Shown here piece after piece: positions 14,924 through 22,965 of a stretch of DNA of 24,139 nucleotides (positions are counted from its first letter, which is position 1; every line of letters begins with the position of its first letter). The notes beneath the pieces were generated by a model. That model saw only the letters and a program-made list of their open reading frames with translations, did not search any database and was not told where the DNA came from. Made by a program: the position numbers and the translations under genes. This DNA is from Desulfosporosinus sp. (GTDB taxonomy: Bacteria > Bacillota > Desulfitobacteriia > Desulfitobacteriales > Desulfitobacteriaceae), in assembly GCA_016278585.1 (NCBI GenBank), contig JADQBO010000031.1, positions 1 through 24,139 on the forward strand. The letters run 5' to 3'.

Positions 14924-16246
14924 TTAATTCACGCTTTCCTGCAACGATTCGACTGACCAGTCCGCGAGCTGAAAACCCTCAACATTCTTATATCTGTCAA
15001 ATAGGTAGTGCCTAAAACGCACATATTCTTGATAATCGCACTCGATTCCCGCTTCCGCTAACACCTCGACTAGTTTCCCCATATCTGGAGGACATCCCCA
15101 AATTGGTATAGAGTTTTTAATAGCAGGATTGTCCTTATTTAAATGACAAGCGCATTTTCCAAATAGAACCGAGTAGTCAAAATTGGCGTCAGCCAATTGT
15201 TTCTTTCCTGTAATTACCTCTACATTTGGAAAGGGCTTTCCCTTATAAGCTGAGGAAAAAAGAATCAACATGGGATTGTATTGGGCTGAGCAACCTGTAC
15301 ACAGACTGCTGTCATATTTACGGATTGCAAGACCAGTAATGCCACGCTTTTTAAATCCGGCTGGGCCAGTATCTTCCTCTGTCCATTCCCAGTCATAATT
15401 AACATATTTATGGTGATCTTCAATACGTTCTCCCTTAACTTCATAATCCTCAAGGTTCAAACTGTAACCATGACGTTTGGCATAGTTCGTAAGATGAACT
15501 ACGTCTTCTGCTTTATAGCCCATGATTGCAGCTCCCACAAGGTCACAAGCAAGGGGATCACGAGAAACTATCAGTAGATCTTTTCTGAAAGCCTTTCCAG
15601 TTGGTCCAGGTCCCTTTTCTAGAGTATAGAGACCATCGATGATCGTTAAAGCCACTGGTAGCTTTTCAATGATACGTGGGAATGTATGACTAAGTTCCTC
15701 ATCCCCTAGTCCATGGCAAAATTGTTTTGATTTCTTATTAATACACCCTTTAAGGTTCTTAATACCTAAGGATACTTTAGCCTGATTGTGTGATTTAAGC
15801 ACAGGCACATTAATAATTTTATCGGCTTCTAAGGCCTTTTTAGCAATATCAAGCTTAAAGCCGTCCCCATAATCCGTCGCTATAAACTCATCTTGATTAA
15901 AATCTACCAATTTAACCCCGTAGCGTTCCTGCAATTTTTTATAGCCTAACGCTTCGAAAACAGCATCCCCTTGAGACTTTCCATTCGTGACAGCACCTTC
16001 GCCAATCGTTAAATTTTTAAACCCATGTTCCACCAAAATACGCACCAAGGCACTAATAACAACACTTGTCGTGACAACACCAAATGGAGGAAATGGTAAA
16101 TCAAAATCCCAGCTTACTATGTTCGGTTTAATGAGAATTCGGTCGTTAACGTTTAATCCAGCAAGCCCGTCACTCAATTTCAAACTTTCTTGTAGAGACT
16201 GGTATATATCAGACACTTTTACGATTGACACAGTCGCTTTTTCCAT
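14924..16246 (-). CDS. DUF362-domain Fe-S-type protein, copy 1
   Basis: 440 residues. The N-terminal two thirds is a DUF362 domain, with ILIKPNIVSWD (37-47), NLTIGEG (78-84), ADKIINVPVLKSH (141-153) and SLGIKNLKGC (159-168). The C-terminal part carries Cys316-x2-Cys319, Cys365-x-Cys367 in GKCACHLN, and Cys385 in WGCPPD, a set able to bind an iron-sulfur cluster though not a standard ferredoxin pattern. Biochemical function is unknown for this family. It starts 75 nt after the divergent AbfD-like gene and has a near-identical-length paralogue at 21634-22935. GGGGAG lies 5 nt before the ATG. A role in electron transfer, cluster loading or reactivation for the radical dehydratase is my inference; an enzyme acting on a CoA-pathway substrate is equally open. 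Confidence 0.85.
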   Translation of the reverse strand: MEKATVSIVKVSDIYQSLQESLKLSDGLAGLNVNDRILIKPNIVSWDFDLPFPPFGVVTTSVVISALVRILVEHGFKNLTIGEGAVTNGKSQGDAVFEALGYKKLQERYGVKLVDFNQDEFIATDYGDGFKLDIAKKALEADKIINVPVLKSHNQAKVSLGIKNLKGCINKKSKQFCHGLGDEELSHTFPRIIEKLPVALTIIDGLYTLEKGPGPTGKAFRKDLLIVSRDPLACDLVGAAIMGYKAEDVVHLTNYAKRHGYSLNLEDYEVKGERIEDHHKYVNYDWEWTEEDTGPAGFKKRGITGLAIRKYDSSLCTGCSAQYNPMLILFSSAYKGKPFPNVEVITGKKQLADANFDYSVLFGKCACHLNKDNPAIKNSIPIWGCPPDMGKLVEVLAEAGIECDYQEYVRFRHYLFDRYKNVEGFQLADWSVESLQESVN

Positions 16247-16321
16247 TGTTACTCCCCTCGCTCTTCACATCTTCTTTATTATCCAATTGACTGGTTCAGT
16301 TTAAGGCCGCATGGATGTTGT

Positions 16322-17800
16322 TTATTTCTTCTTGGGCCTTGGTGTCATTCCAGCAATGGCCCTGACTATGTCTTTTTTGGACTCTATATCGTACTGAGAA
16401 GTAATGGCTATCTGTTCCATAATCGGAGAACCGCCGCCATGATATGCACCATATTGTGCAGTTCCAGTGGAACCGGAAAGACCGAAGTCGATAAACGTCA
16501 GCCAAAACTTAATCTGCTCCTCAATAGGTATTTTTGGATTTCGGTTAAGATATTTCTCTAGTAAATGTTTGGTTTCCGGGTGAGTAAGATCTTTTTCAAA
16601 GGGGAAGGTAGCGGGTAAACCTCCTGCAATATTACAAAGGATTTCTTGCTCATGGAATACAGCCTCACCCGTTAGGCACCTTCCCACGTTGGCATAGATG
16701 GAGTTCGGAATATAATTACCAGGGCCATAGGGTACCAGACCCGATCCGGGCATGTAGACTTCAGGTTTAGCCAGAGACGAGGCCGTAAAGCCAGCCGCGT
16801 ACCCGAGTTCACCAGTCATAATTAACTTGGATAGCAGTTCACGTACATGAGGCGATTTCTCTATACCGTTTATTTCTGCTGCCAGGGCAGCCAAGCCGAT
16901 AACATAGTCTAGCGTGGCAGGCTTACAACCAGAGTAGGAGTGACGGTGGAAAAGGGCAAATAGCAAAGCGGAAATACCACCGTGCAAGGTTTCTCCGCAT
17001 AAAAATACGCGTTCCCAGGGAACAAAACAATCGTCAAAAATGATATAAGAATCTGTGTAGCCTGTATCAATTCCCCGAATATAGTGTTCGCGCTTACGAG
17101 TACCGTGTAAATGGACAATCTGTTTTATGCCTTCATAATCTGAAGGAATCGCAAAACATATAGCATAGGCCTCTTCGCCCTTTTTGAGGGCTCTGCACGG
17201 TAATACAAGGATTTCATCGGAAATAGAGGCTTCAGAAATATGAACCTTCGCGCCACGGACAACTATACCGTCACTCCGTTCTTCCACCACATGTAAATAC
17301 ATGTCTGGGTCAGTCTGCTCTGAAGGCCGTTTTAGACGCTCACCCTTAATATCAGTCTGGGCACAACTTGCTACTAGATCTTCAGTTTGAAAGCGTTCCA
17401 GCCACTTGAGCCAGTTGTCATGGTATGCGGTTTTAGCATTAGGAGACTTTTGGGCTTCGTAAGAAACTGCGTGAAGTGCATTGGCAGCATCGACTCCCAT
17501 GCAGCGTTGAATACACCCTCCCACTTTCTGGCTTAGGAAACGAGTCATGTCTTGCTTTTTGTGTAAGTCATCGCAATTCTGATGAATGTGGTTGAAACGA
17601 TTAATGGTCTCCCCAGTAATATGAGAAGTCGCTGTGAAAAGATCTTTGCTGGCGGGATCCCAAGCAGCATCAAAGCTTAAGCCCATGACGTTGATTGTTG
17701 CCTCTTGACGCTCGTCAAGTCTATTAATCTTTTCACCGTTGAAATAGAGGTTATTGTTTTTCTTTGCTAAACCCTCGATATATTGAGCTCTCGTTCTCAT
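16322..17800 (-). CDS. Divergent AbfD-family radical dehydratase
   Basis: 492 residues of the 4-hydroxybutyryl-CoA dehydratase / 4-hydroxyphenylacetate hydroxylase superfamily. All four Fe-S ligands of AbfD align: Cys96 and Cys100 in GGCIQRC, His285 and Cys292 in HRHSYSGC. Tyr289 and Lys293 are also kept, which makes it AbfD-like rather than a flavin monooxygenase. Key acid residues differ from AbfD: the Glu257 position is Asp250 (GYTDSY), the Glu455 position falls on Gly451 (QYGAYHGGGSP), and the threonine of HQTG is serine. It therefore probably removes water from, or isomerises, a different acyl-CoA. First gene of the six-gene operon, with GGGGGT before the ATG and two sigma-54 elements upstream. 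Sequence similarity to the second AbfD gene at 10059 is moderate, so this is not a recent duplicate. Confidence 0.88.
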   Translation of the reverse strand: MRTRAQYIEGLAKKNNNLYFNGEKINRLDERQEATINVMGLSFDAAWDPASKDLFTATSHITGETINRFNHIHQNCDDLHKKQDMTRFLSQKVGGCIQRCMGVDAANALHAVSYEAQKSPNAKTAYHDNWLKWLERFQTEDLVASCAQTDIKGERLKRPSEQTDPDMYLHVVEERSDGIVVRGAKVHISEASISDEILVLPCRALKKGEEAYAICFAIPSDYEGIKQIVHLHGTRKREHYIRGIDTGYTDSYIIFDDCFVPWERVFLCGETLHGGISALLFALFHRHSYSGCKPATLDYVIGLAALAAEINGIEKSPHVRELLSKLIMTGELGYAAGFTASSLAKPEVYMPGSGLVPYGPGNYIPNSIYANVGRCLTGEAVFHEQEILCNIAGGLPATFPFEKDLTHPETKHLLEKYLNRNPKIPIEEQIKFWLTFIDFGLSGSTGTAQYGAYHGGGSPIMEQIAITSQYDIESKKDIVRAIAGMTPRPKKK

Positions 17801-17899
17801 ATAATTAATACCCCCTTAATTTGGTAAGCTGATTTCCTCTTCTTGCATTTGCGCCAAAGACACTTAAGCAATAATTCGGAAAATTATAATAATATGTAT

Positions 17900-17915
17900 T
17901 GCAAGAACCATACCA
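17900..17915 (-). promoter_or_regulatory. Sigma-54 promoter (-24/-12), proximal, for the AbfD-like operon
   Basis: Minus strand TGGTAT-GGTTC-TTGCA, 10 bp between GG and GC. The predicted start near 17889 leaves a leader of about 90 nt before the ATG at 17800. Confidence 0.7.
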
Positions 17916-18014
17916 CCCATCTAAAGAAATTTCCCCCAACTATTTAAGTCAGGAGAAATCTGGCTTTGAACATACAAAGTATGAAATTTTCAAATGCCTG
18001 GGCAAAATCAACAA

Positions 18015-18030
18015 TGCAATATTTGTGCCA
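18015..18030 (-). promoter_or_regulatory. Sigma-54 promoter (-24/-12), distal, for the AbfD-like operon
   Basis: Minus strand TGGCAC-AAATA-TTGCA followed by T, a full consensus match with 10 bp between GG and GC. The 100 bp between it and the hairpin at 18134 is where an enhancer-binding protein could sit; I see no strong dyad there. No gene is evident in 17801-18212. Confidence 0.8.
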
Positions 18031-18133
18031 TCTAAGTTTCTGGTACTTCGGTTCTGTATTCGTATATATGTTTGTTTTCCGCACATTATGAGCAGACCTC
18101 ATGTTTCCCTTGTATACATGCACACTTTATAAA

Positions 18134-18181
18134 GCAAAGAGCCTTTCCACACTTCACTTGAAGTGTGGAAAGGCTCTTTGC
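18134..18181. terminator. 23-bp perfect inverted repeat, terminator of the 604-residue dehydrogenase gene
   Basis: Arms 18134-18156 and 18159-18181 are exactly complementary with only 2 bp at the centre. It lies 32 nt after the stop of the upstream gene. On the minus strand TTTAT follows, so the U-tract is weak, but the stem includes AAAGAG/CTCTTT ends as in other terminators here. The long perfect stem is unusual for a simple terminator. Confidence 0.7.
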
Positions 18182-18212
18182 ACTATTTGTACTAAAAGTG
18201 GGTAACTAGGCC

Positions 18213-20027
18213 CTAAAAAGCAGCTTCGGGAATGTTAATGGCAGAGATGTTCGCTTTTTTGATGATTGGAACCGTCGCCATCACATCTGGAACTATATTG
18301 TTAACATAAAATTGAGCAGTGTGTATTTTACCAATATAGAAGTCCTGATTGGTATTCCCTTGGTCTAGCTTTTCTTGGGCCACTAAAGCTTGTTGCATCA
18401 GTAAGCAGCCTGCATAAAGTTCGGCAGTAATCCGAAGTATTCTTGTGCTATATAACGGGACAAGCCGGATATTATCGGAAATATAACCAGCGACAGTATC
18501 CATAAGTTCATAATAGGATTCTAGGGCATCACTTAAAATTTTGAACTCATCCTTAAACAAGGTATGGTCTTTGTTATCCTGAACAAATGCAGCGATTTGC
18601 TCTAGCCATTCTTTAAAGATACTGCCTTTGTCCAAACTCCACTTACGTAAAACCAAGTCTAACGACTGGATGAAATTCGTCCCCTCCCATATGGAATAAA
18701 TCTTAACATCCCTAGCCTGGCGCGCTACTGGGTACTCCTCTGTGTACCCGTACCCTGCGTATATTTGAATTGCTTCTGTAATCGCCAGCCAAGCTTGGTC
18801 CGAACTATAAGCCTTGATCAAGGGAGTAATCACTTCAATAGAGCGTTTGGCTTGACGTTTTTCCTCCGGATCATCCCCATAAACAATCATGTCTAAATAG
18901 TAGTATGCCTGATAAATCATAGCTCTCGAAGCTTCTGTGGTGGCCTTCTGGGTGAGGAGCATACGGCGCACATCTTCATGTTGGATAAGGGGTACTCGAC
19001 TTCCTTTAGGATCGGTGATAGGTCTACCTTGTATTCGTTCCTTGGCATATTGAACCGAATTATTATACGCCACAGTTGCTACTGCTAAAGCACTGTGGCC
19101 GGTATTTACTCGTGAACCATTAATAATTTTAAACATTTGGGCTATCCCCTGCCCAAACCCTCTTTCGTCCGGGGGACTTCCTAACAAAATCCCTCGACAA
19201 CCATCCTCTTCACCAAAACTAAGCATCGCTGTAGCTGAACCTTTGAGGCCCATTTTGTGTTCGAGTCCAATCGTTAATACATCGTTAGGCTCCCCTAAGC
19301 TACGATCTTCATTAATCCATAGTTTCGGAACAATAAATAATGACAGCCCTTTGGTTCCTGATGCTGCCCCCTCAATCCGAGCTAAGACTAAGTGCACAAT
19401 ATTTTCTGTGAGATCGTGATCCCCTGCAGTAATGAAGACCTTCGTTCCTTTAATTTTATAAATTGAGGGTTCCTCAGTAGGGTATGCTTTTGAACTTATA
19501 TCCCCAACATCAGAGCCGCCGCTAGGTTCGGTTAGGCACATAGTCCCTCCGCATAGGCCTTCAAACATTTTGGGAGTGAAACGTTCTATCTGTTCCGATG
19601 TCCCAAACTCTTTAATAACAGCTGCTATTCCTCCCGCTAAGCCAACATAAGGCATGAAGGCTGGATTAGCTGCATAAATGAACTCGCGAACAGCACCACT
19701 TAGAATTTCCGGAAGGGTACCCTCTCCATCTATATCCTTGTTACTAGACCCCCATCCGTTTTCCTGGATATACTTAAAGGCTTTATGAAAGGATGGAGGG
19801 ACAGTAACGTTTCCATTCTTAAATACCGCTCCAATCGTATCGCCATCATCATTGGTGGGAGCCACAATATCTCTGCATACGTTTAAGGCTTGGTCAAGGA
19901 TACCATCCACATCATCAATGGCAAACGTTTCACGAAACCGTTTTAATTCGAAAATCTTTGCTCCGTTCAGCCATTCTTTAATTATAAACTTATGATCTTG
20001 GTTACTGTACATAAAGTGGCTAGCCAA
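18213..20027 (-). CDS. Large acyl-CoA dehydrogenase (FadE5/DmdC-like, 604 residues)
   Basis: About 600 residues, some 200 longer than ordinary acyl-CoA dehydrogenases, matching the FadE5/DmdC-like branch with an N-terminal extension and an additional C-terminal helical domain (about 470-604). Motifs: MCLTEPSGGSDVG (163-175), GTKVFITAGDHD (194-205), and the catalytic glutamate Glu448 in YSIWEGTNFIQSLDLV. It oxidises an acyl-CoA to the 2-enoyl-CoA with FAD, feeding an electron-transfer flavoprotein. The start is TTG (20027), supported by AAGGAGG 7 nt upstream; an ATG at codon 6 is possible. It stands alone between two terminators (20141-20182 and 18134-18181), so it probably has its own promoter in 20028-20140. 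I could not identify one: a TGGCAC occurs there without a GC at the -12 distance. Confidence 0.93.
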   Translation of the reverse strand: MASHFMYSNQDHKFIIKEWLNGAKIFELKRFRETFAIDDVDGILDQALNVCRDIVAPTNDDGDTIGAVFKNGNVTVPPSFHKAFKYIQENGWGSSNKDIDGEGTLPEILSGAVREFIYAANPAFMPYVGLAGGIAAVIKEFGTSEQIERFTPKMFEGLCGGTMCLTEPSGGSDVGDISSKAYPTEEPSIYKIKGTKVFITAGDHDLTENIVHLVLARIEGAASGTKGLSLFIVPKLWINEDRSLGEPNDVLTIGLEHKMGLKGSATAMLSFGEEDGCRGILLGSPPDERGFGQGIAQMFKIINGSRVNTGHSALAVATVAYNNSVQYAKERIQGRPITDPKGSRVPLIQHEDVRRMLLTQKATTEASRAMIYQAYYYLDMIVYGDDPEEKRQAKRSIEVITPLIKAYSSDQAWLAITEAIQIYAGYGYTEEYPVARQARDVKIYSIWEGTNFIQSLDLVLRKWSLDKGSIFKEWLEQIAAFVQDNKDHTLFKDEFKILSDALESYYELMDTVAGYISDNIRLVPLYSTRILRITAELYAGCLLMQQALVAQEKLDQGNTNQDFYIGKIHTAQFYVNNIVPDVMATVPIIKKANISAINIPEAAF

Positions 20028-20140
20028 GAAAACTCCTCCTTTTACTACGAATTACTACGAACTTTTTACAAGTAAAGCTTAGTGCATCGAAACAGTGCAG
20101 TGCCACAGTAATTTCAAAATCACTTAAGGGGTAGTAGCTA

Positions 20141-20182
20141 GAAAAACCTCTAGTTAAAAATTTCTGCCTCTAGAGGTTTTTC
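20141..20182. terminator. Bidirectional-type intrinsic terminator after the CoA-transferase gene
   Basis: GAAAAACCTCTAG (20141-20153) and CTAGAGGTTTTTC (20170-20182) are perfect 13-bp arms with a 16-nt loop; the minus strand ends in a T5 run within the stem. It lies 33 nt after the CoA-transferase stop and separates that operon from the dehydrogenase gene. Confidence 0.75.
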
Positions 20183-20214
20183 GTACTGATACAATTTTTA
20201 GCCTTCCAGTGTGT

Positions 20215-21540
20215 TTACCTCAATAGGTCTAACTTCCGGGCCTCTCGGATTAATTCATCTCTAAAATCAGGATGAGCAATACTTATTAGCCTCTCTGCCC
20301 GTTCCCAGATCGGCTGCCCTTTGAGATTAACGATCCCATACTCCGTCACGATATATTGAACGACCGGTCGTGTAACTGTGACTACCGCACCTAATGTCAG
20401 GAGAGGGTTAATGCGAGAGTGTAATTTTCCTTTAGAATCCGTATACGTAGAAGCTATACAAAGGAAACTTCTTCCGCCCTTGGAATTATAAGCAGCTTCT
20501 ACGAAGTCCAACTGACCACCCGCTCCACTAATCATACGAGATCCTTTTGATTCCGAACACACTTGTCCCGTGAGATCAATTTCAATAGCATTATTAATCG
20601 ATACCAAGTTATCATTTCGACAAGCATTCGTACGATCATTGGTATAATCAGCCGGATAACCCGCGCATTCAGGATTATTATCAATAAAATCATAAAGTCT
20701 TTGAGATCCAGCAGCAAAGGTATAGACCATTCGACCTTGATCGATTTGTTTTCTCTTGCCAGAGATTCGTCCGGCTTCCGCCATATCCACGATACTGTCG
20801 CACAGCATTTCCGTATGGATTCCTAAGTCTTTTAAATTAGACTTAGCAATCATTTGACCTAAAGCATTAGGCATCCCGCCAATTCCAAGTTGCAGACAAT
20901 CTCCATCCCTTAGCTCTTTAAGAACAAACTCCGCGATTTTCTGATCTACTTCTGTTGCTTCCTCGTTAGCAATCTGCGGTAATTCGTTATGCCCACCCTC
21001 AACCACATACGTAACTTCTGAAATATGAAGGTTATTGCCGTACCCTCCATGGGCATACGGCATGCTCTCGTTAACCTCCACGATAATTGTTTTGGCTTTA
21101 TCTGCTGCAGCACGATAATGGGAAATTGTAGGCCCCATATTGAAATATCCGTGTTTATCCATAGGAGCCACTTGAACCATCAGAATGTCTGGGGGACAGT
21201 TCTCCCGAACATAGCGTGGGGCTTCTGAGTACTTCATTGGACCATATTGCACACTCCTAGTTTTAGCATACATTCGATCCAAAGCCGTGAGGTGAGTAGA
21301 ATTCCAAATACTATGAATTCCTGTCGGATCAGCCTTATGTATGGCATGGGGACGGGTTGAAATTCCATTGACAATGACAATATCCTTAAGCTCTGGGATA
21401 CGTGCTGCGAAAGCAGGGTCTAGGACGGGCAATGTGTTTGCAGCGAATGTATACTGGATCCAATCCCCATTTTTAACAACACTAACTGCTTTCTCAGGGG
21501 AAACGAGCTTGCTTTGGTATTCATTGGCCCATTTACTCAT
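20215..21540 (-). CDS. Acyl-CoA:acetate / 4-hydroxybutyrate CoA-transferase (Cat/AbfT family)
   Basis: 441 residues, family I CoA-transferase of the acetyl-CoA hydrolase/transferase type. It moves CoA from acetyl-CoA or another acyl-CoA to an acid through a glutamyl-CoA thioester. Visible: the GIGGMPNALG loop (219-228); HTEML with Glu244, which fits the catalytic glutamate (Glu238 in the C. aminobutyricum 4-hydroxybutyrate transferase); the MVYTFAAGSQRLYDF block; and SESKGSRMISGAGGQLDF. The pattern is shared by butyryl-CoA:acetate and 4-hydroxybutyrate CoA-transferases, which cannot be separated by eye. With AbfD in the same cluster, a 4-hydroxyacid substrate is attractive. AGGAGG precedes the ATG at 21540. 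Third gene after the MBL and DUF362 genes; a terminator follows. Confidence 0.9.
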   Translation of the reverse strand: MSKWANEYQSKLVSPEKAVSVVKNGDWIQYTFAANTLPVLDPAFAARIPELKDIVIVNGISTRPHAIHKADPTGIHSIWNSTHLTALDRMYAKTRSVQYGPMKYSEAPRYVRENCPPDILMVQVAPMDKHGYFNMGPTISHYRAAADKAKTIIVEVNESMPYAHGGYGNNLHISEVTYVVEGGHNELPQIANEEATEVDQKIAEFVLKELRDGDCLQLGIGGMPNALGQMIAKSNLKDLGIHTEMLCDSIVDMAEAGRISGKRKQIDQGRMVYTFAAGSQRLYDFIDNNPECAGYPADYTNDRTNACRNDNLVSINNAIEIDLTGQVCSESKGSRMISGAGGQLDFVEAAYNSKGGRSFLCIASTYTDSKGKLHSRINPLLTLGAVVTVTRPVVQYIVTEYGIVNLKGQPIWERAERLISIAHPDFRDELIREARKLDLLR

Positions 21541-21633
21541 CTTTTTTCCTCCTATTCACTTATAAACTGATCCATTAAGACACCAAATTATCCTTACTGA
21601 TCCTTTTGTTACCTATTGTAATCTCGAACCTAG

Positions 21634-22935
21634 CTATTCTACGGACCAATCGGCGAGATTAAAACCTTCTTTCCCTTTATATCGATCAAATAAGTAATGA
21701 CGGAAACGTACGTATTCATTATAGTCACACTCGAGTCCCTCTTTAGCTAGCTTCTCAACCATTTTTTCAAGATCAGGCGGACAACCCCAGAGTGGAATGG
21801 CCTTTTTAAGATTGGGATTATTCTTGTTTAAATGACAGGCACACTTACCAAAAAGGATTGAATTTTCAAAACCTTTAGAAGCTAACTGTTGCTTTCCGCT
21901 TACGACTTCAACGTTGGGGAAAGGCAGCCCTTTAAACGCAGAGGAGATAAGAATCAACATGGGGTTATACTGGACCGAACAGCCGGTACACAGGCTACTA
22001 TCATACTTGCGAATTGCAAGCCCAGTGATACCGCGCTTTTTGAAACCAGAAGGTCCTGTGTTGTCCTCCGACCAATCAAAATCATGTTCTACAAATTTCT
22101 GATGATCTTCTATGCTCTCCCCAATTACTTCGTAGTCCGATAGTTCTAAACTATACCCGTGACTATTAGCATAATTCGTCAGGTGTGGCACCTCTTTGGC
22201 AGGATACCCAAGAATAGCAGCTCCCACGAGGTCGCAGGCAAAGGGATCACTGGATGCTATAATAAGGCCTTTTTTAAACGCTTTCCCAGTTGGACCTGGC
22301 CCTTTTTCAAGGGTATACAGGCCATCTATAATGGTCAGAGCCACTGGTAACTTTTCAATAATGCGAGGAAACGTCAGACTAAGCTCCTCATCACCCAGAC
22401 CGTGACAATACTGTTTTGATTTTTTACTAAGACATCCTTTGAGATTTTTAATTCCCAGCGATACTTTCGCTTGACTATGGGTTTTTAAGACAGGAACGTT
22501 GATGATCTTGTCCGCTTCCAAAGCCTCCTTAGCTAGATCTAGCTTAAACCCCTCACCATAATCGGTCGATACAAACTCTCCTTGGTTAAAGTCCACTAGT
22601 TTTACGCCATAACGCTCTTGCAACTTTTTATATCCCAGCGCTCCGTATACAGCATCCCCTGTCGTTCTTAATTTAGGCAGGGAGCCTTCTCCAATGGTTA
22701 AGTTTTTAAAACCATATTCGGATAAAATTTTAACTAAGGCGCTAATTACTGCACTGGTGGTCACTACGCCATAGGGTGGAAAGGGTAATTCAAAATCCCA
22801 ACTGACAATGTTTGGCTTGATCAAGATCTTGTCAGCTATATTAAATCCTGCCAGCCCATTGCTTAATCTTAAGCTTTCTTTAAAAGATTCATAAACATCA
22901 GATACTTTAACCATTGAAACGGATGCTTTGGCCAT
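21634..22935 (-). CDS. DUF362-domain Fe-S-type protein, copy 2
   Basis: 433 residues, collinear with the DUF362 protein at 14924-16246 without large gaps and, by eye, about three quarters or more identical. The same C-terminal cysteines are kept: CTGC, then GKCACHLN, then WGCPPD. The most different short stretch is around residues 80-95, just after GEG (SLPKLRTTG here against AVTNGKSQG in copy 1), which could be a specificity loop. Start chosen at ATG 22935 because GGGAGG lies 8 nt upstream; a TTG eight codons earlier overlaps that ribosome site. It ends 93 nt before the CoA-transferase and begins 30 nt after the MBL gene, so the three form one operon. Function unknown; possibly electron transfer or maintenance of Fe-S enzymes. 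Confidence 0.85.
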   Translation of the reverse strand: MAKASVSMVKVSDVYESFKESLRLSNGLAGFNIADKILIKPNIVSWDFELPFPPYGVVTTSAVISALVKILSEYGFKNLTIGEGSLPKLRTTGDAVYGALGYKKLQERYGVKLVDFNQGEFVSTDYGEGFKLDLAKEALEADKIINVPVLKTHSQAKVSLGIKNLKGCLSKKSKQYCHGLGDEELSLTFPRIIEKLPVALTIIDGLYTLEKGPGPTGKAFKKGLIIASSDPFACDLVGAAILGYPAKEVPHLTNYANSHGYSLELSDYEVIGESIEDHQKFVEHDFDWSEDNTGPSGFKKRGITGLAIRKYDSSLCTGCSVQYNPMLILISSAFKGLPFPNVEVVSGKQQLASKGFENSILFGKCACHLNKNNPNLKKAIPLWGCPPDLEKMVEKLAKEGLECDYNEYVRFRHYLFDRYKGKEGFNLADWSVE

Positions 22936-22965
22936 CGGAAACTCCTCCCATCGACTCAACTAAAT

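Noticed and set aside
17899..18132. 77-codon plus-strand frame upstream of the AbfD-like operon
   Set aside because: Starts within the sigma-54 promoter region, has no ribosome site and no recognisable sequence.
20090..20107. TGGCAC on the minus strand upstream of the 604-residue dehydrogenase, as a sixth sigma-54 promoter
   Set aside because: At the required distance the -12 box reads TT instead of GC, so the essential element is missing.
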